Shown: piece by piece, positions 34,764 to 44,185 of the stretch
Layout: each line of letters starts with the position of its first letter
How positions within the stretch are numbered: the stretch's first letter is position 1
NCBI GenBank assembly: GCA_002011165.2
Contig: MTMI02000001.1
Coordinates: 92,174-156,173 of the forward strand
Direction: 5' to 3'
Length of the DNA: 64,000 nt
Source of the DNA: Candidatus Mnemosynella biddleae
GTDB taxonomy: Archaea; Halobacteriota; Archaeoglobi; Mnemosynellales; Mnemosynellaceae
The notes under the pieces: model-generated
The model's input: the letters and a program-made list of their open reading frames with translations, nothing else
What the model was told of the DNA's origin: nothing
Database searches by the model: none
Made by a program: the position numbers and the translations under genes

Positions 34764-35912
34764 CTAATACTCGTAAACTCTCCAATAGAGCTCAACAACC
34801 TCTTCCTTCGTCGGGACCCTTGGATTAAAATTGGGACTTCCACTGGCTAAAGCATCTTCTGCCATTTTCTCCACGACTTCTGAGAATTTCTTTCTATCAA
34901 CTACTTCAGATAGTTTCTTAACATTAAGATCATCATTGAGTTTCTGAACTGCTTCTGAAGCTCTTCTGTGATCTCTTTTCTCTCCGAGAAGCTCTGCAAT
35001 TTCAGCATATCTCTCCTTTTCGTAATCTGCACTAAATCTGATGACTTCGGGTAAGAGGACTGCATTTGAGTGGCCATGGTGCATGTGGAAATAAGCTCCG
35101 AGAGGTCTTGCCATACCATGAACAAGTGCCACAGAAGAGTTTCCAAAAGCTAAGCCAGCCTGCATCTGAGCCACCATCATGTGGTATCTCGCTTCTTTAT
35201 CTTCTGGATTTTCATAAGCTCTTCTAAGATATTTCGAGATAAGTTTGATCGCTGAAATAGCAAGAGCGTCACTCAGGGGATTTCTTCTTTTGGAAACATA
35301 GCTTTCAATCGCATGAACAAGTGCGTCTATTCCTGTGTAAGCGGTGAGATGCTTTGGAAGCGAAATGGTAAGCTCGGGATCCTCTATTGCTATGAAAGGG
35401 ACGACTTTTTCACTTTTTATCAGCATTTTAACATCTCTCTCCTCATCGGTTATTATGATGCTCTGGGAGCACTCGCTTCCTGTTCCCGCAGTTGTATTAA
35501 TTGCAATTTGTGGAACAGGAGTGTTTCTGACCTTCTCATATCCTTCGTAATCCTGAATTCTCCCGTTGTTTGTCGCAAGAACTGCGACTGCTTTTCCCAC
35601 ATCGGTAGGACTTCCTCCTCCTATAGAGATTACCCCATCACACTTCTCTTCTGTGAAGAGTTTTAGGGCTTCTTCAACATTTCTAACAGTTGGATCCGGT
35701 GTTGTTCCATCAAAAATGATTGGAGAGGAAAAATTACTGAGGATTTCAATGATCTCTCCGAAGAACTTCTGCTTCGCAAGAAAACTATCTGTGACTACGA
35801 GTGGTTTCCTTATATTCAGCTCTTCCACTACCTCTCCTATTTTCTTTGAAGCTCCAAATCCTATTATTACCTTTCTTGGAGATATAAAATTTCGAATTTC
35901 CTCCATATACAT
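34764..35912 (-). CDS. Iron-containing alcohol dehydrogenase
   Basis: About 382 aa from the ATG that overlaps the upstream stop (TAATG); the ORF track start is 33 bases earlier. Group III ADH features: the NAD-binding GGGSPTDVGKAVA and metal ligands in the region ALVHAIESY and HMHHGHSNAVLLPEVI. It should interconvert an alcohol and aldehyde with Fe(II). Tight coupling to an aldehyde dehydrogenase suggests the two handle one aldehyde intermediate. The substrate cannot be told. Confidence 0.9.
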   Translation of the reverse strand: MYMEEIRNFISPRKVIIGFGASKKIGEVVEELNIRKPLVVTDSFLAKQKFFGEIIEILSNFSSPIIFDGTTPDPTVRNVEEALKLFTEEKCDGVISIGGGSPTDVGKAVAVLATNNGRIQDYEGYEKVRNTPVPQIAINTTAGTGSECSQSIIITDEERDVKMLIKSEKVVPFIAIEDPELTISLPKHLTAYTGIDALVHAIESYVSKRRNPLSDALAISAIKLISKYLRRAYENPEDKEARYHMMVAQMQAGLAFGNSSVALVHGMARPLGAYFHMHHGHSNAVLLPEVIRFSADYEKERYAEIAELLGEKRDHRRASEAVQKLNDDLNVKKLSEVVDRKKFSEVVEKMAEDALASGSPNFNPRVPTKEEVVELYWRVYEY

Positions 35913-37384
35913 TAGAACCAACTCTCCCTTTTTACAGGAACCCATCTCTCTATGATAACTTTTCTATCCGTGAAGAAATCTACAACATCTTTACCCTGAC
36001 CGTGGAGGTCTCCGAAGAAGGAGTCTTTCATTCCTCCGAAAGGATAGAACGCTATTGGTGCAGCAACTCCAACATTTATTCCTATGTTTCCGCACTGCAC
36101 TGTATATCTGAATTTGTGAGCCCACTTTCCATTCATCGTGTAAATTGTTGAAGCATTTCCGTATTTACTCGAATTTATGATTCTTATTGCCTCTTCGAGA
36201 CTTTCAACCCTTTTCATACAGACGACTGGTCCAAAAATTTCCTCATCAAAGATGTACATTCCTGGTTCGGCTTCAAAAACCGTTGGACCGAGGAAATACC
36301 CATTTGGATGACCTTCGACTTTTATGTTCCTTCCATCCAACAGAAGCTTTGCTCCCTCTTTAATCCCTATTTCGATCTCCTTATGGAGTCTTTCTAAAGC
36401 ACTTTTTGAGACAACTGGACCCATATCAACATCTGGATCCAACCCATTTCCGACCTTCAGTTTACTCGCTGCATCAAGAAACTTTTCCTTAAGCTCTTCG
36501 TAAATCTCTCCGACTCCAAGAATCACGGAACCTGTGAGACACCTTTGACCAGTGTTTCCGAAGCATGACTCAAGCATGTTAGACATGAAAGCATCTATAT
36601 CAGCATCAGGCATTACCACAAGAAAATTATTTGCTCCTGCCTGAGCCTGAACTCTCTTCCCATATTTCCCACAGAGCTCATAGATTCTCTTAGCCACTCT
36701 TGTTGACCCAACAAATGAAATTCCAACTACATCAGGATGTTCTATTAACCACTGAGCCTGTTGAGGTCCTCCATTGACGAGGTTCACAACTCCTGGAGGA
36801 AATCCAGCCTCCTCTATCAGCTCGAAGATTCTCTGTTGAGAGATCGGACACTGTTCATTTGGCTTCACAATATAGGTATTTCCGCATGCAACTGCCCAAG
36901 GAAGGAACCAGAAAGGGACGAGAGCAGGAAAGTTGAAAGGCGGAATCATCGCAAAAACTCCAAGAGGTACTCTTATTGTATATTCATCAATTCCTCTCGC
37001 TATATCTTCAGAATAATCTCCCATCATCAACGTTGGAATTCCACAAGCTGTTTCGATCATTTCTATCAATCTCTGCATTTCTCCAACCGCTGCTCTGTAT
37101 TCCTTTCCGTGCTCAGTTGTTATCGTTCTTGCAAGCTCTTCCTTGTGTTCAAGAATCAGATCTCTGAGCTTGAATAGATATCTAACCCTTTCTACCGCTG
37201 GAGTCTCTCTCCACTCTGGAAAAGCTTCCTTTGCAGCCTTAACAGCTTCATCAACTTCTTTTTTGGTAGACATCGGAACCTTTGCGATGACCTCAACTGT
37301 AGCGGGATTATCAACATCAAGAAGCTCCTCAGATTCAGAGTCCACCCACTTACCGTTTATGTAATTTCTCAGAACTTCAACCAT
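35912..37384 (-). CDS. mmsA: Methylmalonate-semialdehyde dehydrogenase (CoA-acylating) type
   Basis: A 490-aa aldehyde dehydrogenase. The catalytic Cys lies in NTGQRCLTGS, the form typical of CoA-acylating MMSDH rather than the GQxC(C/T)A of ordinary ALDH. VFAMIPPFNFPALVPFWFLP also fits this subfamily. It converts methylmalonate or malonate semialdehyde to propionyl- or acetyl-CoA, as in valine and inositol breakdown. It is cotranscribed with an iron ADH. Other CoA-linked semialdehydes are possible substrates. Confidence 0.88.
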   Translation of the reverse strand: MVEVLRNYINGKWVDSESEELLDVDNPATVEVIAKVPMSTKKEVDEAVKAAKEAFPEWRETPAVERVRYLFKLRDLILEHKEELARTITTEHGKEYRAAVGEMQRLIEMIETACGIPTLMMGDYSEDIARGIDEYTIRVPLGVFAMIPPFNFPALVPFWFLPWAVACGNTYIVKPNEQCPISQQRIFELIEEAGFPPGVVNLVNGGPQQAQWLIEHPDVVGISFVGSTRVAKRIYELCGKYGKRVQAQAGANNFLVVMPDADIDAFMSNMLESCFGNTGQRCLTGSVILGVGEIYEELKEKFLDAASKLKVGNGLDPDVDMGPVVSKSALERLHKEIEIGIKEGAKLLLDGRNIKVEGHPNGYFLGPTVFEAEPGMYIFDEEIFGPVVCMKRVESLEEAIRIINSSKYGNASTIYTMNGKWAHKFRYTVQCGNIGINVGVAAPIAFYPFGGMKDSFFGDLHGQGKDVVDFFTDRKVIIERWVPVKRESWF

Positions 37385-37457
37385 TCGAAAACCTCCAAGT
37401 TAATTGTTAATCGTGATGAAATAAATTTTTTATGATTTCAAATGGAGGAATTGTTTG

Positions 37458-37925
37458 ATGAGCTTCTTCACTTCCATTTACGAATCGTGGAGAGAAATTC
37501 AATATGAGAAATACTCCACTCTTGAGCTCGATAAGAGATTAAAGGGGAAGAGAGTACTTGATGCTGGATCTTCGGTTGGTTTTCTCAGCGATTTTCTCCA
37601 AGAGAGGGGCTGTAATGCAGAAATCATTTCGGTGGATCTTGATGAGGGGGCTCTTATAAAATGTTCTTCAGAAAGTGTTCTTGGAGATATCACAAATCTC
37701 CCTTTTAAAGAGAGATGTTTTGATGCAATAGTCTGCTTTGACGTTCTTCATCTTTCAAGAACCATTGACCTGAGACCTCTGAAGGAGGGTGGCGAGATGA
37801 TCGTGGGTGTTCCAAAAAGACATGAAAACGTTCTTCTTGAGTGGATTGAAGGAAAAAATGCAGAAATCAGAGAAATAAATGGAAAAGAGAGAGAAATTGT
37901 TGCTCTCTTCACTTTGGATTCATAA
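37458..37925 (+). CDS. SAM-dependent methyltransferase (class I, short)
   Basis: About 155 aa with GGAGG before the ATG. The SAM-binding motif I is [16 protein letters not shown], followed by the acidic motif II ([10 protein letters not shown]) and the motif IV-like [13 protein letters not shown]. The length is minimal for a methyltransferase, and no substrate domain is evident. It overlaps ilvD tail to tail by 17 bases. The divergent mmsA promoter lies in the same short intergenic space. Confidence 0.8.
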   Translation: MSFFTSIYESWREIQYEKYSTLELDKRLKGKRVLDAGSSVGFLSDFLQERGCNAEIISVDLDEGALIKCSSESVLGDITNLPFKERCFDAIVCFDVLHLSRTIDLRPLKEGGEMIVGVPKRHENVLLEWIEGKNAEIREINGKEREIVALFTLDS

Positions 37926-39579
37926 TTGCTCCTCTTGAAGCAGAAGTTACATTCTTTGCATAAACTCCAAGAAATCCTTTTACTTCTTTCTCAGGAGGTC
38001 TCCACTCCTTTCTCCTCTCTCTCATCTCCTCCTCACTGATCTCGACATGAAGAGATCTCTTAGGTATGTCAATGGTTATTAGATCTCCGTCTCTCACCAG
38101 AGCAATAGGCCCACCTTCCATAGCCTCTGGAGAGACGTGACCTATTGCACCTCCTCTGTTGGATCCCGAGAACCTTCCATCTGTGACGAGAGCAACTGAG
38201 GAGGAGAGACCCATTCCGTCAATAACTTGAAGAATGTCGTACATCTCCCTCATCCCAGGTCCTCCTTTTGGACCTTCATAGCGTATCACTATGACATCAC
38301 CCTCTTCAATTTCTCCTTTCATCACCGCTTCCATTGCATCCTCCTCTCTGTCAAAAACCTTCGCCTCTCCCTTATGAACAAGCATCTCCTCTGAAACAGC
38401 AGATGCTTTTACAACAGCTCCATCAGGAGCAAGATTTCCTTTGAGAATTGCTATTCCTCCTTGTTTATAGAAGGGGTTCTCCCTCGTTCTTATAACTCCT
38501 CCGTATATTCCATGAGCATCCTTGAGAATCTCTCTTAGAGTTCTTTGCGAGACTGTCATGACATCCAAATGAAGTTCATCTTCTATTTGTTTCCACACAG
38601 CTGGAAGTCCTCCTGCTTCGTCGAGATCTTTCATTGAATACTTATCTGTCGTCGGAGCCATTCCACAGATTGTGGGAATCTTTCTCGAGAGTTCATCAAA
38701 CACCTCCAGAGAGAGCTCTATTCCAAGCTCATGAGCTATTGCTGGAAGGTGCATCACTGCATTTGTTGAACCTCCAACGGCCATGAGAGTCATAACCGCA
38801 TTCTCAAAGGCTTCATAGCTCATAATATCTGAAGGTTTAACTCCTCTTTCAAGAAGATCTATGATTGTTTTTCCTGTTTTATAAGCCATTTCGCTGATTC
38901 TAGCTCCAATGGCTGGAGTCGTTGAATTTCCTGTCAGAGACATCCCAAGAGCTTCTGTTATTACACACATCGTGTTAGCTGTCCAGATGCCCGGACATGC
39001 TCCGCAAGTTGGACAGGCTGAATGAGCAAGTTTCACATAATCTTCTTTACTCATTCCTCCAGAAAGAAGAGTTCCGTATTTCTTTGTTATTGTGCTTGCA
39101 AGAACGAGCTCCCCTTTATAATTCCCGGGAAGCATGTAACCGCCTGTAAGAACGATTGAAGGTATGTCCATTCTAGCCAGAGCCATCAGCATACCGGGAA
39201 CGATTTTATCGCATGTTGCAATAGCAACAACTGCGTCGAACTGATGAGCCTCGACCATAAGCTCAACACTTGCTGCAATGACTTCTCGACTTGGAAGCAC
39301 ATATTTCATTCCCACATGACCCTGAGCGACTCCATCACAAATTGCAATTGTGTTGAATTCAAAAGGAGTTCCTCCTGCCCTTCTAATTCCATCTTTAACT
39401 CTCTGAGCGAGTTCTCTTAAATGGTATGACCCGGGAAGAGCTTCGTTCCAACAGTTCGCAACACCTATAAGTGGAGAGTCGAACTCTTCCTTCGTTAATC
39501 CCATAGCATGCCACAGACAGAATCTTTCCCAGTAAATATCTTCTCTTCCCTCAACAATCTTTCTACTCCTCAGCTCCAT
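37909..39579 (-). CDS. ilvD: Dihydroxy-acid dehydratase
   Basis: About 556 aa; I take the ATG giving [11 protein letters not shown], which has GGTGA upstream. Fe-S ligands are visible in [14 protein letters not shown] and [16 protein letters not shown], and the C-terminal part has [19 protein letters not shown]. It dehydrates dihydroxy acids to the 2-keto acids for valine, isoleucine and leucine (and CoA through pantoate). No ilvC or leu genes are adjacent. This also weakens the case for calling the distant ThDP enzyme IlvB. Confidence 0.96.
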   Translation of the reverse strand: MELRSRKIVEGREDIYWERFCLWHAMGLTKEEFDSPLIGVANCWNEALPGSYHLRELAQRVKDGIRRAGGTPFEFNTIAICDGVAQGHVGMKYVLPSREVIAASVELMVEAHQFDAVVAIATCDKIVPGMLMALARMDIPSIVLTGGYMLPGNYKGELVLASTITKKYGTLLSGGMSKEDYVKLAHSACPTCGACPGIWTANTMCVITEALGMSLTGNSTTPAIGARISEMAYKTGKTIIDLLERGVKPSDIMSYEAFENAVMTLMAVGGSTNAVMHLPAIAHELGIELSLEVFDELSRKIPTICGMAPTTDKYSMKDLDEAGGLPAVWKQIEDELHLDVMTVSQRTLREILKDAHGIYGGVIRTRENPFYKQGGIAILKGNLAPDGAVVKASAVSEEMLVHKGEAKVFDREEDAMEAVMKGEIEEGDVIVIRYEGPKGGPGMREMYDILQVIDGMGLSSSVALVTDGRFSGSNRGGAIGHVSPEAMEGGPIALVRDGDLITIDIPKRSLHVEISEEEMRERRKEWRPPEKEVKGFLGVYAKNVTSASRGAIMNPK

Positions 39580-39723
39580 TTTATTCACCGAAAAGAGGTT
39601 CTTTTAGAGAACATAAATGTTTTTTCATTTCAAATTCTCTCCTGTGAACTTCGAAATAAAAAGGGATTTCAATGTTCAATAAGAAAAAATTAAATTCCCC
39701 CGAAAGCATAATTATCTTGAGGG

Positions 39724-39954
39724 ATGGCCTTGCTTCCGAACAGAAAGGTTCAGAATCTCATAGGAAAGAGAGTAAGAGTTGAGATGAAAGGAGATGCCAG
39801 CATTCTTGAGGGAACTTTGATGAGCGTTGACGACTACATGAATCTGTACTTAGAGGATACGAGTGAGATCGTTAATGGAGAGAGAACGAGGATTCTCGGA
39901 CCTGTGATCCTCAGAGGAAACAACATAATTCTTCTTACTCCGGTAGAAGAGTAA
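39724..39954 (+). CDS. LSm (Sm-like) RNA-binding protein
   Basis: A 76-aa Sm fold with Sm1 (RVRVEMKGDASILEGTLMSV and DDYMNLYLED) and Sm2 (ILRGNNIILLTP) motifs. Archaeal LSm proteins form heptameric rings that bind U-rich RNA. The ORF has a divergent AT-rich promoter region shared with ilvD. A winged-helix gene follows within 16 bases, probably cotranscribed. Confidence 0.92.
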   Translation: MALLPNRKVQNLIGKRVRVEMKGDASILEGTLMSVDDYMNLYLEDTSEIVNGERTRILGPVILRGNNIILLTPVEE

Positions 39955-39969
39955 GAGAGAGTGACTTGG

Positions 39970-40305
39970 ATGACCATTAAAGACGAGGTTATTGAATACC
40001 TTCGTTCGAAGCCTGAAGGTGTTTATCAGAAAGATTTGTGGAGAGATCTTGGGATAGATAGCAGAAGCTGTTCGAGGGTTCTTTTGGATCTGGAGAGAAA
40101 GGGGGTGATAGAGAGGGAGAAAGTAGTCGTTGACGGAACGGTAACCTACAAAATAAAGCTCATCTCAGAAAATGGTGACGAAAGTGTTATTTTGATTCTT
40201 TCAGAGTCTCTACCCCCATGCATAGGTTGTAGAGAGGAGTGTGAACCCGAATGGTGTGAATTGCTGGAGATATGGATAAGAGATGTTTTTGACAAGAAAA
40301 AATGA
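39970..40305 (+). CDS. Winged-helix protein with C-terminal Cys cluster
   Basis: About 111 aa (ATG start; a GTG nine bases earlier is possible). Residues 1-65 form a winged helix with a clear recognition helix (YQKDLWRDLGIDSRSCSRVL and DLERKGVIEREK). The C-terminus has four Cys in PCIGCREECEPEWCELLEIW, a spacing suited to an Fe-S cluster or zinc. This recalls the RPC34/39-type winged helix with a cubane Fe-S cluster, and also archaeal Lrp-like regulators. It could be a redox-sensing transcription factor. Its place after LSm suggests a link to RNA metabolism. Confidence 0.65.
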   Translation: MTIKDEVIEYLRSKPEGVYQKDLWRDLGIDSRSCSRVLLDLERKGVIEREKVVVDGTVTYKIKLISENGDESVILILSESLPPCIGCREECEPEWCELLEIWIRDVFDKKK

Positions 40306-40378
40306 TGTTTTAATTCTTCCTTTGTTGTTTTTGTAGGAGAAAGAATAAATACCTCTCATCCCCTTTTTCATCTTCAGA

Positions 40379-41449
40379 ATGAATATCGAAGAAGAAATTA
40401 GAAGACTCGAAGAGGAGATCAGGAGTACACCATATAATAAATCAACCCAACATCACATAGGGAGATTAAAGGCCAGAATCGCTCAACTAAGAAGAGAGCT
40501 TGAGAGAAAAAGTTCTAAGGGTGCTCAGAGGGAGGGTAAGGTTAAAAAACAGGGAGATGCAACTGTTGCACTTGTTGGAGGTCCTTCGGTTGGAAAATCA
40601 ACTCTTTTTAACATTTTAACCAATGCAAATTCAGAGGTCGGAGATTATGATTTTACAACTCTTGAAGTAATTCCAGGGATGATGGAATACAACAAAGCGA
40701 AAATCCAGATCCTCGATCTCCCCGGAATCATTGAGGGTGCTTCCAGTGGAAAAGGAGGGGGCCGAGAGATCATCAGTATGGTCAGAATTGCAGATCTTGT
40801 TCTCTTCCTCGTTGATCCATGGGATGTTGAGAAATGGAGGGACTGGGAGAGAGAGCTTTATGAATGTGGAATAAGGGTGAACAAATCCCCTCCAGATATA
40901 AAAATAAGGAAGATGGATCAGGGAGGGATAAAGATACAGAGGAGGGGAGAGACAAAACTGAGTGATGAGGAGATCATGGGGGTGCTCAGAGAATTTAAGA
41001 TACATAACGCGGAGATTTCTCTTAACGAAGATTGTGACGTAGAGGATCTCATAGACGTGCTTGCGGATAACAGAAAGTACGTAAAAGCTCTTGTGGTTGT
41101 TAATAAAATAGACCTCTATGAACCAGAGGAGAAGAGGGAAGAATACGTTTACATATCCGCAAAAGATGGAAAAAACATCGAAGAGTTGAAAAAAAGGATA
41201 TATGAGTCGCTAGGTTTTATAAGAGTTTATTTAAAGCCCCCAAGAGGAGAACCAGATATGAATTCCCCAATGATTTTAAGAAGAGGAGCAACAGTCGAAG
41301 ACGTTGGGGAGAGACTCCATAGAGATTTTGTCGAGAGATTCAGATATGCAATGATCTGGGGTAGTTCTGTGAAATATCCAGGTCAAAGAGTTGGAAGAAA
41401 GCACGTGTTAGAAGATGGAGATATTCTTACAATAATAACTGAAAAGTGA
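40379..41449 (+). CDS. DRG/Obg-family GTPase with TGS domain
   Basis: A 356-aa protein of the developmentally-regulated GTP-binding family. An N-terminal helical segment (NKSTQHHIGRLKARIAQLRR) is typical of DRG. G motifs: GGPSVGKST (G1), LDLPGIIEGA (G3) and NKID (G4). The last 70 residues form a TGS domain (GATVEDVGERLHRDFVERFR). These GTPases associate with ribosomes and translation stress. TATA-like GAATAAATAC about 30 bases before the ATG suggests a leaderless mRNA. Confidence 0.93.
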   Translation: MNIEEEIRRLEEEIRSTPYNKSTQHHIGRLKARIAQLRRELERKSSKGAQREGKVKKQGDATVALVGGPSVGKSTLFNILTNANSEVGDYDFTTLEVIPGMMEYNKAKIQILDLPGIIEGASSGKGGGREIISMVRIADLVLFLVDPWDVEKWRDWERELYECGIRVNKSPPDIKIRKMDQGGIKIQRRGETKLSDEEIMGVLREFKIHNAEISLNEDCDVEDLIDVLADNRKYVKALVVVNKIDLYEPEEKREEYVYISAKDGKNIEELKKRIYESLGFIRVYLKPPRGEPDMNSPMILRRGATVEDVGERLHRDFVERFRYAMIWGSSVKYPGQRVGRKHVLEDGDILTIITEK

Positions 41450-41529
41450 GAGATCATTTGTTGATAATAAAATTCCTGACGCACTTCGTAAAATTTAAAA
41501 TTTCGGGTTCTCAAATTTATTAATAACTA

Positions 41530-42559
41530 ATGGTCAGAATGGGCGGTGTAGGGTTAAAAGCATTTTTGGTACTTGTATTATTTATTGTGGCACTCTTGTT
41601 TGTGATTGCCTATGAAAAAACCAATATTCAGATTGCCTCTGAAGAGGAGTATTTGCCTTTAAAATCCAACACCGAGGAAGAAAAATATCAAGAGAAAAAT
41701 AAGCGTGAGGTGAATATGAAGAGTTTACCGGTCTTATTGAAAGTATAGTAAAAGCTGAGAGAATAGCGGAGAACTGTTATTTATTGGAAATATCCTGAGT
41801 TCAGTATTTATGTTTCTAAAGGAACATGTGAAAAAGCTGAGGGAAAATACTCTTTCACCTATAAAGATGTGACATTCATTTTCGATGATGAGAGGGTCTT
41901 AGATATTTTAGAAAAAGAGACTAAAGACCCCAAAACAGTAGAGAAGTTGATGAATAATTTGGAAAAAATAGGAAATTCTATAATTCTTCTGGAATCAGAT
42001 GATGGGATAAACTGGAGAAAAACAGGAATTATCGTAGCAAAGGATGGAAGCGTTCCAAATCTTGTTGTAGATTATGAAGGAAGACTTCGTTTATATTATG
42101 TTTCTTTTCGAAGTTATTCTAATAAATGGAAAATACAGATTATATACGAATCTCGGAATAGTGGCAGAAGCGGATGACGGTATTGATTTCCAAGAAATAG
42201 GTTTTTCACAACCAATAATGGATCCCACTGTTTTTGAAATTAATGGAAAGTGATATATGATTGGCTGGGATGAAAAAGGAATTTATCTCTTTTCTTCAAA
42301 GGATGGTGTGAATTTCGTTAAAGAGAAGAATTTGGATTTAGACGGGAGAATATGTGATGCTATGAAGATGAATAATCTTATTTATCTTTACTGTTATTCA
42401 GAGAGGAATGGGAAACCCGTAATATTTCTGTTTAAGAGCAAGGATGGAATTAATTGGGATGAGTATGGAGTTGTGTATGAAAGTGATGAAAAAATAGCTG
42501 ATCCAACCGTTGTGTTTTTCAACGGGAAATATTATATGGCGCTTACCAAATATAAGTGA
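41530..42559 (+). pseudogene. Broken gene for a secreted, membrane-anchored beta-propeller protein
   Basis: Four frame segments combine into one protein. An N-terminal membrane anchor (FLVLVLFIVALLFVIAYEKT) is followed by a linker, EEFTGLIESIVKAER, then YWKYPEFSIYVSKGTCEKAE. Repeated blades follow with DGINW-type motifs (ESDDGINWRKTGI, DDGIDFQEIGF, SKDGVNF, SKDGINWDEYG) and YYMALTKYK. Such blades resemble GH43/GH32/GH130-like propellers. There are about three frameshifts and an in-frame TGA at 42251, where NGKxYMIG suggests an original Trp. Probably inactive. Confidence 0.7.
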
Positions 42560-42959
42560 AGACGATTAATGATGTTAACGATTAGAGCAAGTTAGCAAGT
42601 TTTTAAATGTCTCCTTTTGAGGGGTCGAATAAAACAAATCGCATTCAGCGTAAGCCAGAACAATTTTTGTATTTCATATTACTTGTTAATTTCAAAAAGT
42701 TTTGAGCTCCTTAGTAAAAGAATATTTCCTAAGCTTTGATTCCTCGATAAATTTGCCAACCTAGTTCATAGTTGCTAAAGTTTTTTTACGTTTTTTAGAG
42801 TAGAAAGAATTATAGAAAAGAAAAATTTAATTTATTTCAATTATCATTCAAAAATTGAAATTTTCTAGGGAAACTTGGAAAATTGGAGTTTAACGAAAGG
42901 TTATCTCCAGCGCCTTTTCAAAAAAATTTATAAAATAAAAAAAACAAAATATAAATATC
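42560..42959. other. AT-rich intergenic region before the nuclease module
   Basis: Four hundred AT-rich bases with no gene of note. The only element I can support is TTTATAAAA at 42928-42935, about 30 bases before the next ATG, which suits a TATA box for a leaderless transcript. Base composition differs from the flanking core genes, which are rich in GAGAG-type codons. Confidence 0.45.
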
Positions 42960-43133
42960 ATGAGTATTGGACATTTCTTTAAAAAGGTTGGAACAACAAT
43001 TGAAAAACAAGTAAAGAGATCTCAAATTAACTCAAAACGAGAAGAAGAAATAAGAATTATAAAAGAAAAATACCTTTCTCAACTTTCTCATCGTGAATTA
43101 GTTCAAATCTATAAAACATATTTCGAGGAGTGA
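42960..43133 (+). CDS. Small charged protein preceding the nuclease-like gene (57 aa)
   Basis: Just under the ORF-track cutoff: MSIGHFFKKVGTTIEKQVKR..., with a second half that is a charged helix (KREEEIRIIKEKYLSQLSHR, ending YKTYFEE). A TATA-like box sits 30 bases upstream. Its stop is three bases before the next gene's GTG, and its last codons supply GAGGAG as that gene's ribosome site, so the two form a unit. The family is unknown. It might be a partner, adaptor or antitoxin, but no evidence decides. Confidence 0.6.
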   Translation: MSIGHFFKKVGTTIEKQVKRSQINSKREEEIRIIKEKYLSQLSHRELVQIYKTYFEE

Positions 43134-43136
43134 AAC

Positions 43137-44039
43137 GTGTCAAGAAAAAAGACGAGAAAAACGAGAGGAAAAAGTAGAAAAAAGGAAGAAGATATTTTTG
43201 GTTTAGATTTTGATGTGTCAAAAATTGAGATTCCTAAAATAGAGATGTCTTCTCTAGATTTTGGTTTTTCAAAACAGAGAAGAACAACAAGAAAAAGTAG
43301 AAGAAGAGAAGATATATTTGGCTTAGATTTTGAAATGCCGAAAATAGATGCACCTCCTTTGGATTTTGGACTTGATGAACAGAAAAAGATGAATCTTAAT
43401 AAAATATCAAAAGTAAAACTTGTCGAAATTCTTTCAAGGCAACTTTCTACAAATCAAATTTATCAATCACTTATTCGCTTAGGTAAACACAGATTGGCGG
43501 ATGAGTTCTTAAATGAGATAGAATTTGTAAACAAAAAATATGATAAAATCCTTATGGAAATAGATGGAAAAGTTGAGAAGGCTGTTGGAGATAAAATACT
43601 TGGTGTTGTGGTAGATGAGATTATAACTTATATGAGAAGATTATATTCCATTTCATTTAAACCTAAAGACGAAATAGACTTCCATAAACAAATAGAACCA
43701 TTTCTTAATGGACTTGTTTCTGTGTTGGAAGGCTCTCTCACAAAATTTGGTTGGAAAGTTAACATAAATAGAGAATACAAACTTCCTTCAAACGAAAGGA
43801 TAGATTTATTGATCTCTATAGGCGGTGCAAAAATCGGAATAGAAGTTAAGTATGATTTAAAAGAGACGTCAAAACTTCAAAGATTACTTGGACAAATTGA
43901 TAGATATATTCCTTATTTGGATTTACTCATCGTAATCTCGTATTATCCTTTGAATTCAAATACGATTAATACTATCAAGAATAAAGAGATTGAAAAAGGA
44001 AAGCCAATAAGAGTAATAACTCCAAATAAAATAGTCTAA
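43137..44039 (+). CDS. Protein with duplicated EDIFGLDF motifs and PD-(D/E)XK nuclease-like domain
   Basis: A 300-aa protein, GTG start. Residues 4-84 hold two copies of a unit: a basic run (TRKTRGKSRKK or TTRKSRRR), EDIFGLDF, then KI and LDFG. Residues 90-190 are helical. Residues 195-300 look like a PD-(D/E)XK fold: D223 in ERIDLLI, E236 and K238 in GIEVKYDL, and Q253 in RLLGQIDRY. The fold occurs in restriction enzymes, nickases and mobile-element proteins. It is AT-rich and next to a pseudogene, so probably acquired. I know no family with this architecture. Confidence 0.75.
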   Translation: MSRKKTRKTRGKSRKKEEDIFGLDFDVSKIEIPKIEMSSLDFGFSKQRRTTRKSRRREDIFGLDFEMPKIDAPPLDFGLDEQKKMNLNKISKVKLVEILSRQLSTNQIYQSLIRLGKHRLADEFLNEIEFVNKKYDKILMEIDGKVEKAVGDKILGVVVDEIITYMRRLYSISFKPKDEIDFHKQIEPFLNGLVSVLEGSLTKFGWKVNINREYKLPSNERIDLLISIGGAKIGIEVKYDLKETSKLQRLLGQIDRYIPYLDLLIVISYYPLNSNTINTIKNKEIEKGKPIRVITPNKIV

Positions 44040-44062
44040 AATTTCAGCGCCTCTACTCACCC

Positions 44063-44083
44063 AATTTCGCAAGGCGCGAAATT
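44063..44083 (+). terminator. Hairpin after the nuclease-like gene
   Basis: AATTTCGC, a five-base loop AAGGC, then GCGAAATT form a perfect 8-bp stem, 24 bases after the stop codon. It could end the transcript or protect it. There is no strong T-run, so it is not a classic archaeal terminator. Confidence 0.45.
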
Positions 44084-44185
44084 TCATATATCTCCAAAAC
44101 GCTAACAGAACTTGTAGTTTAGGAGGATGATAAAATAGCAGTAAAAATATCATGTGAGAACGTTATTTATAAATTCTCCAAGTAC

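Noticed and set aside
42251-42253. In-frame TGA as selenocysteine or recoding
   Set aside because: The context NGK-x-YMIG suits Trp, there are frameshifts in the same gene, and no SECIS-like element is apparent.
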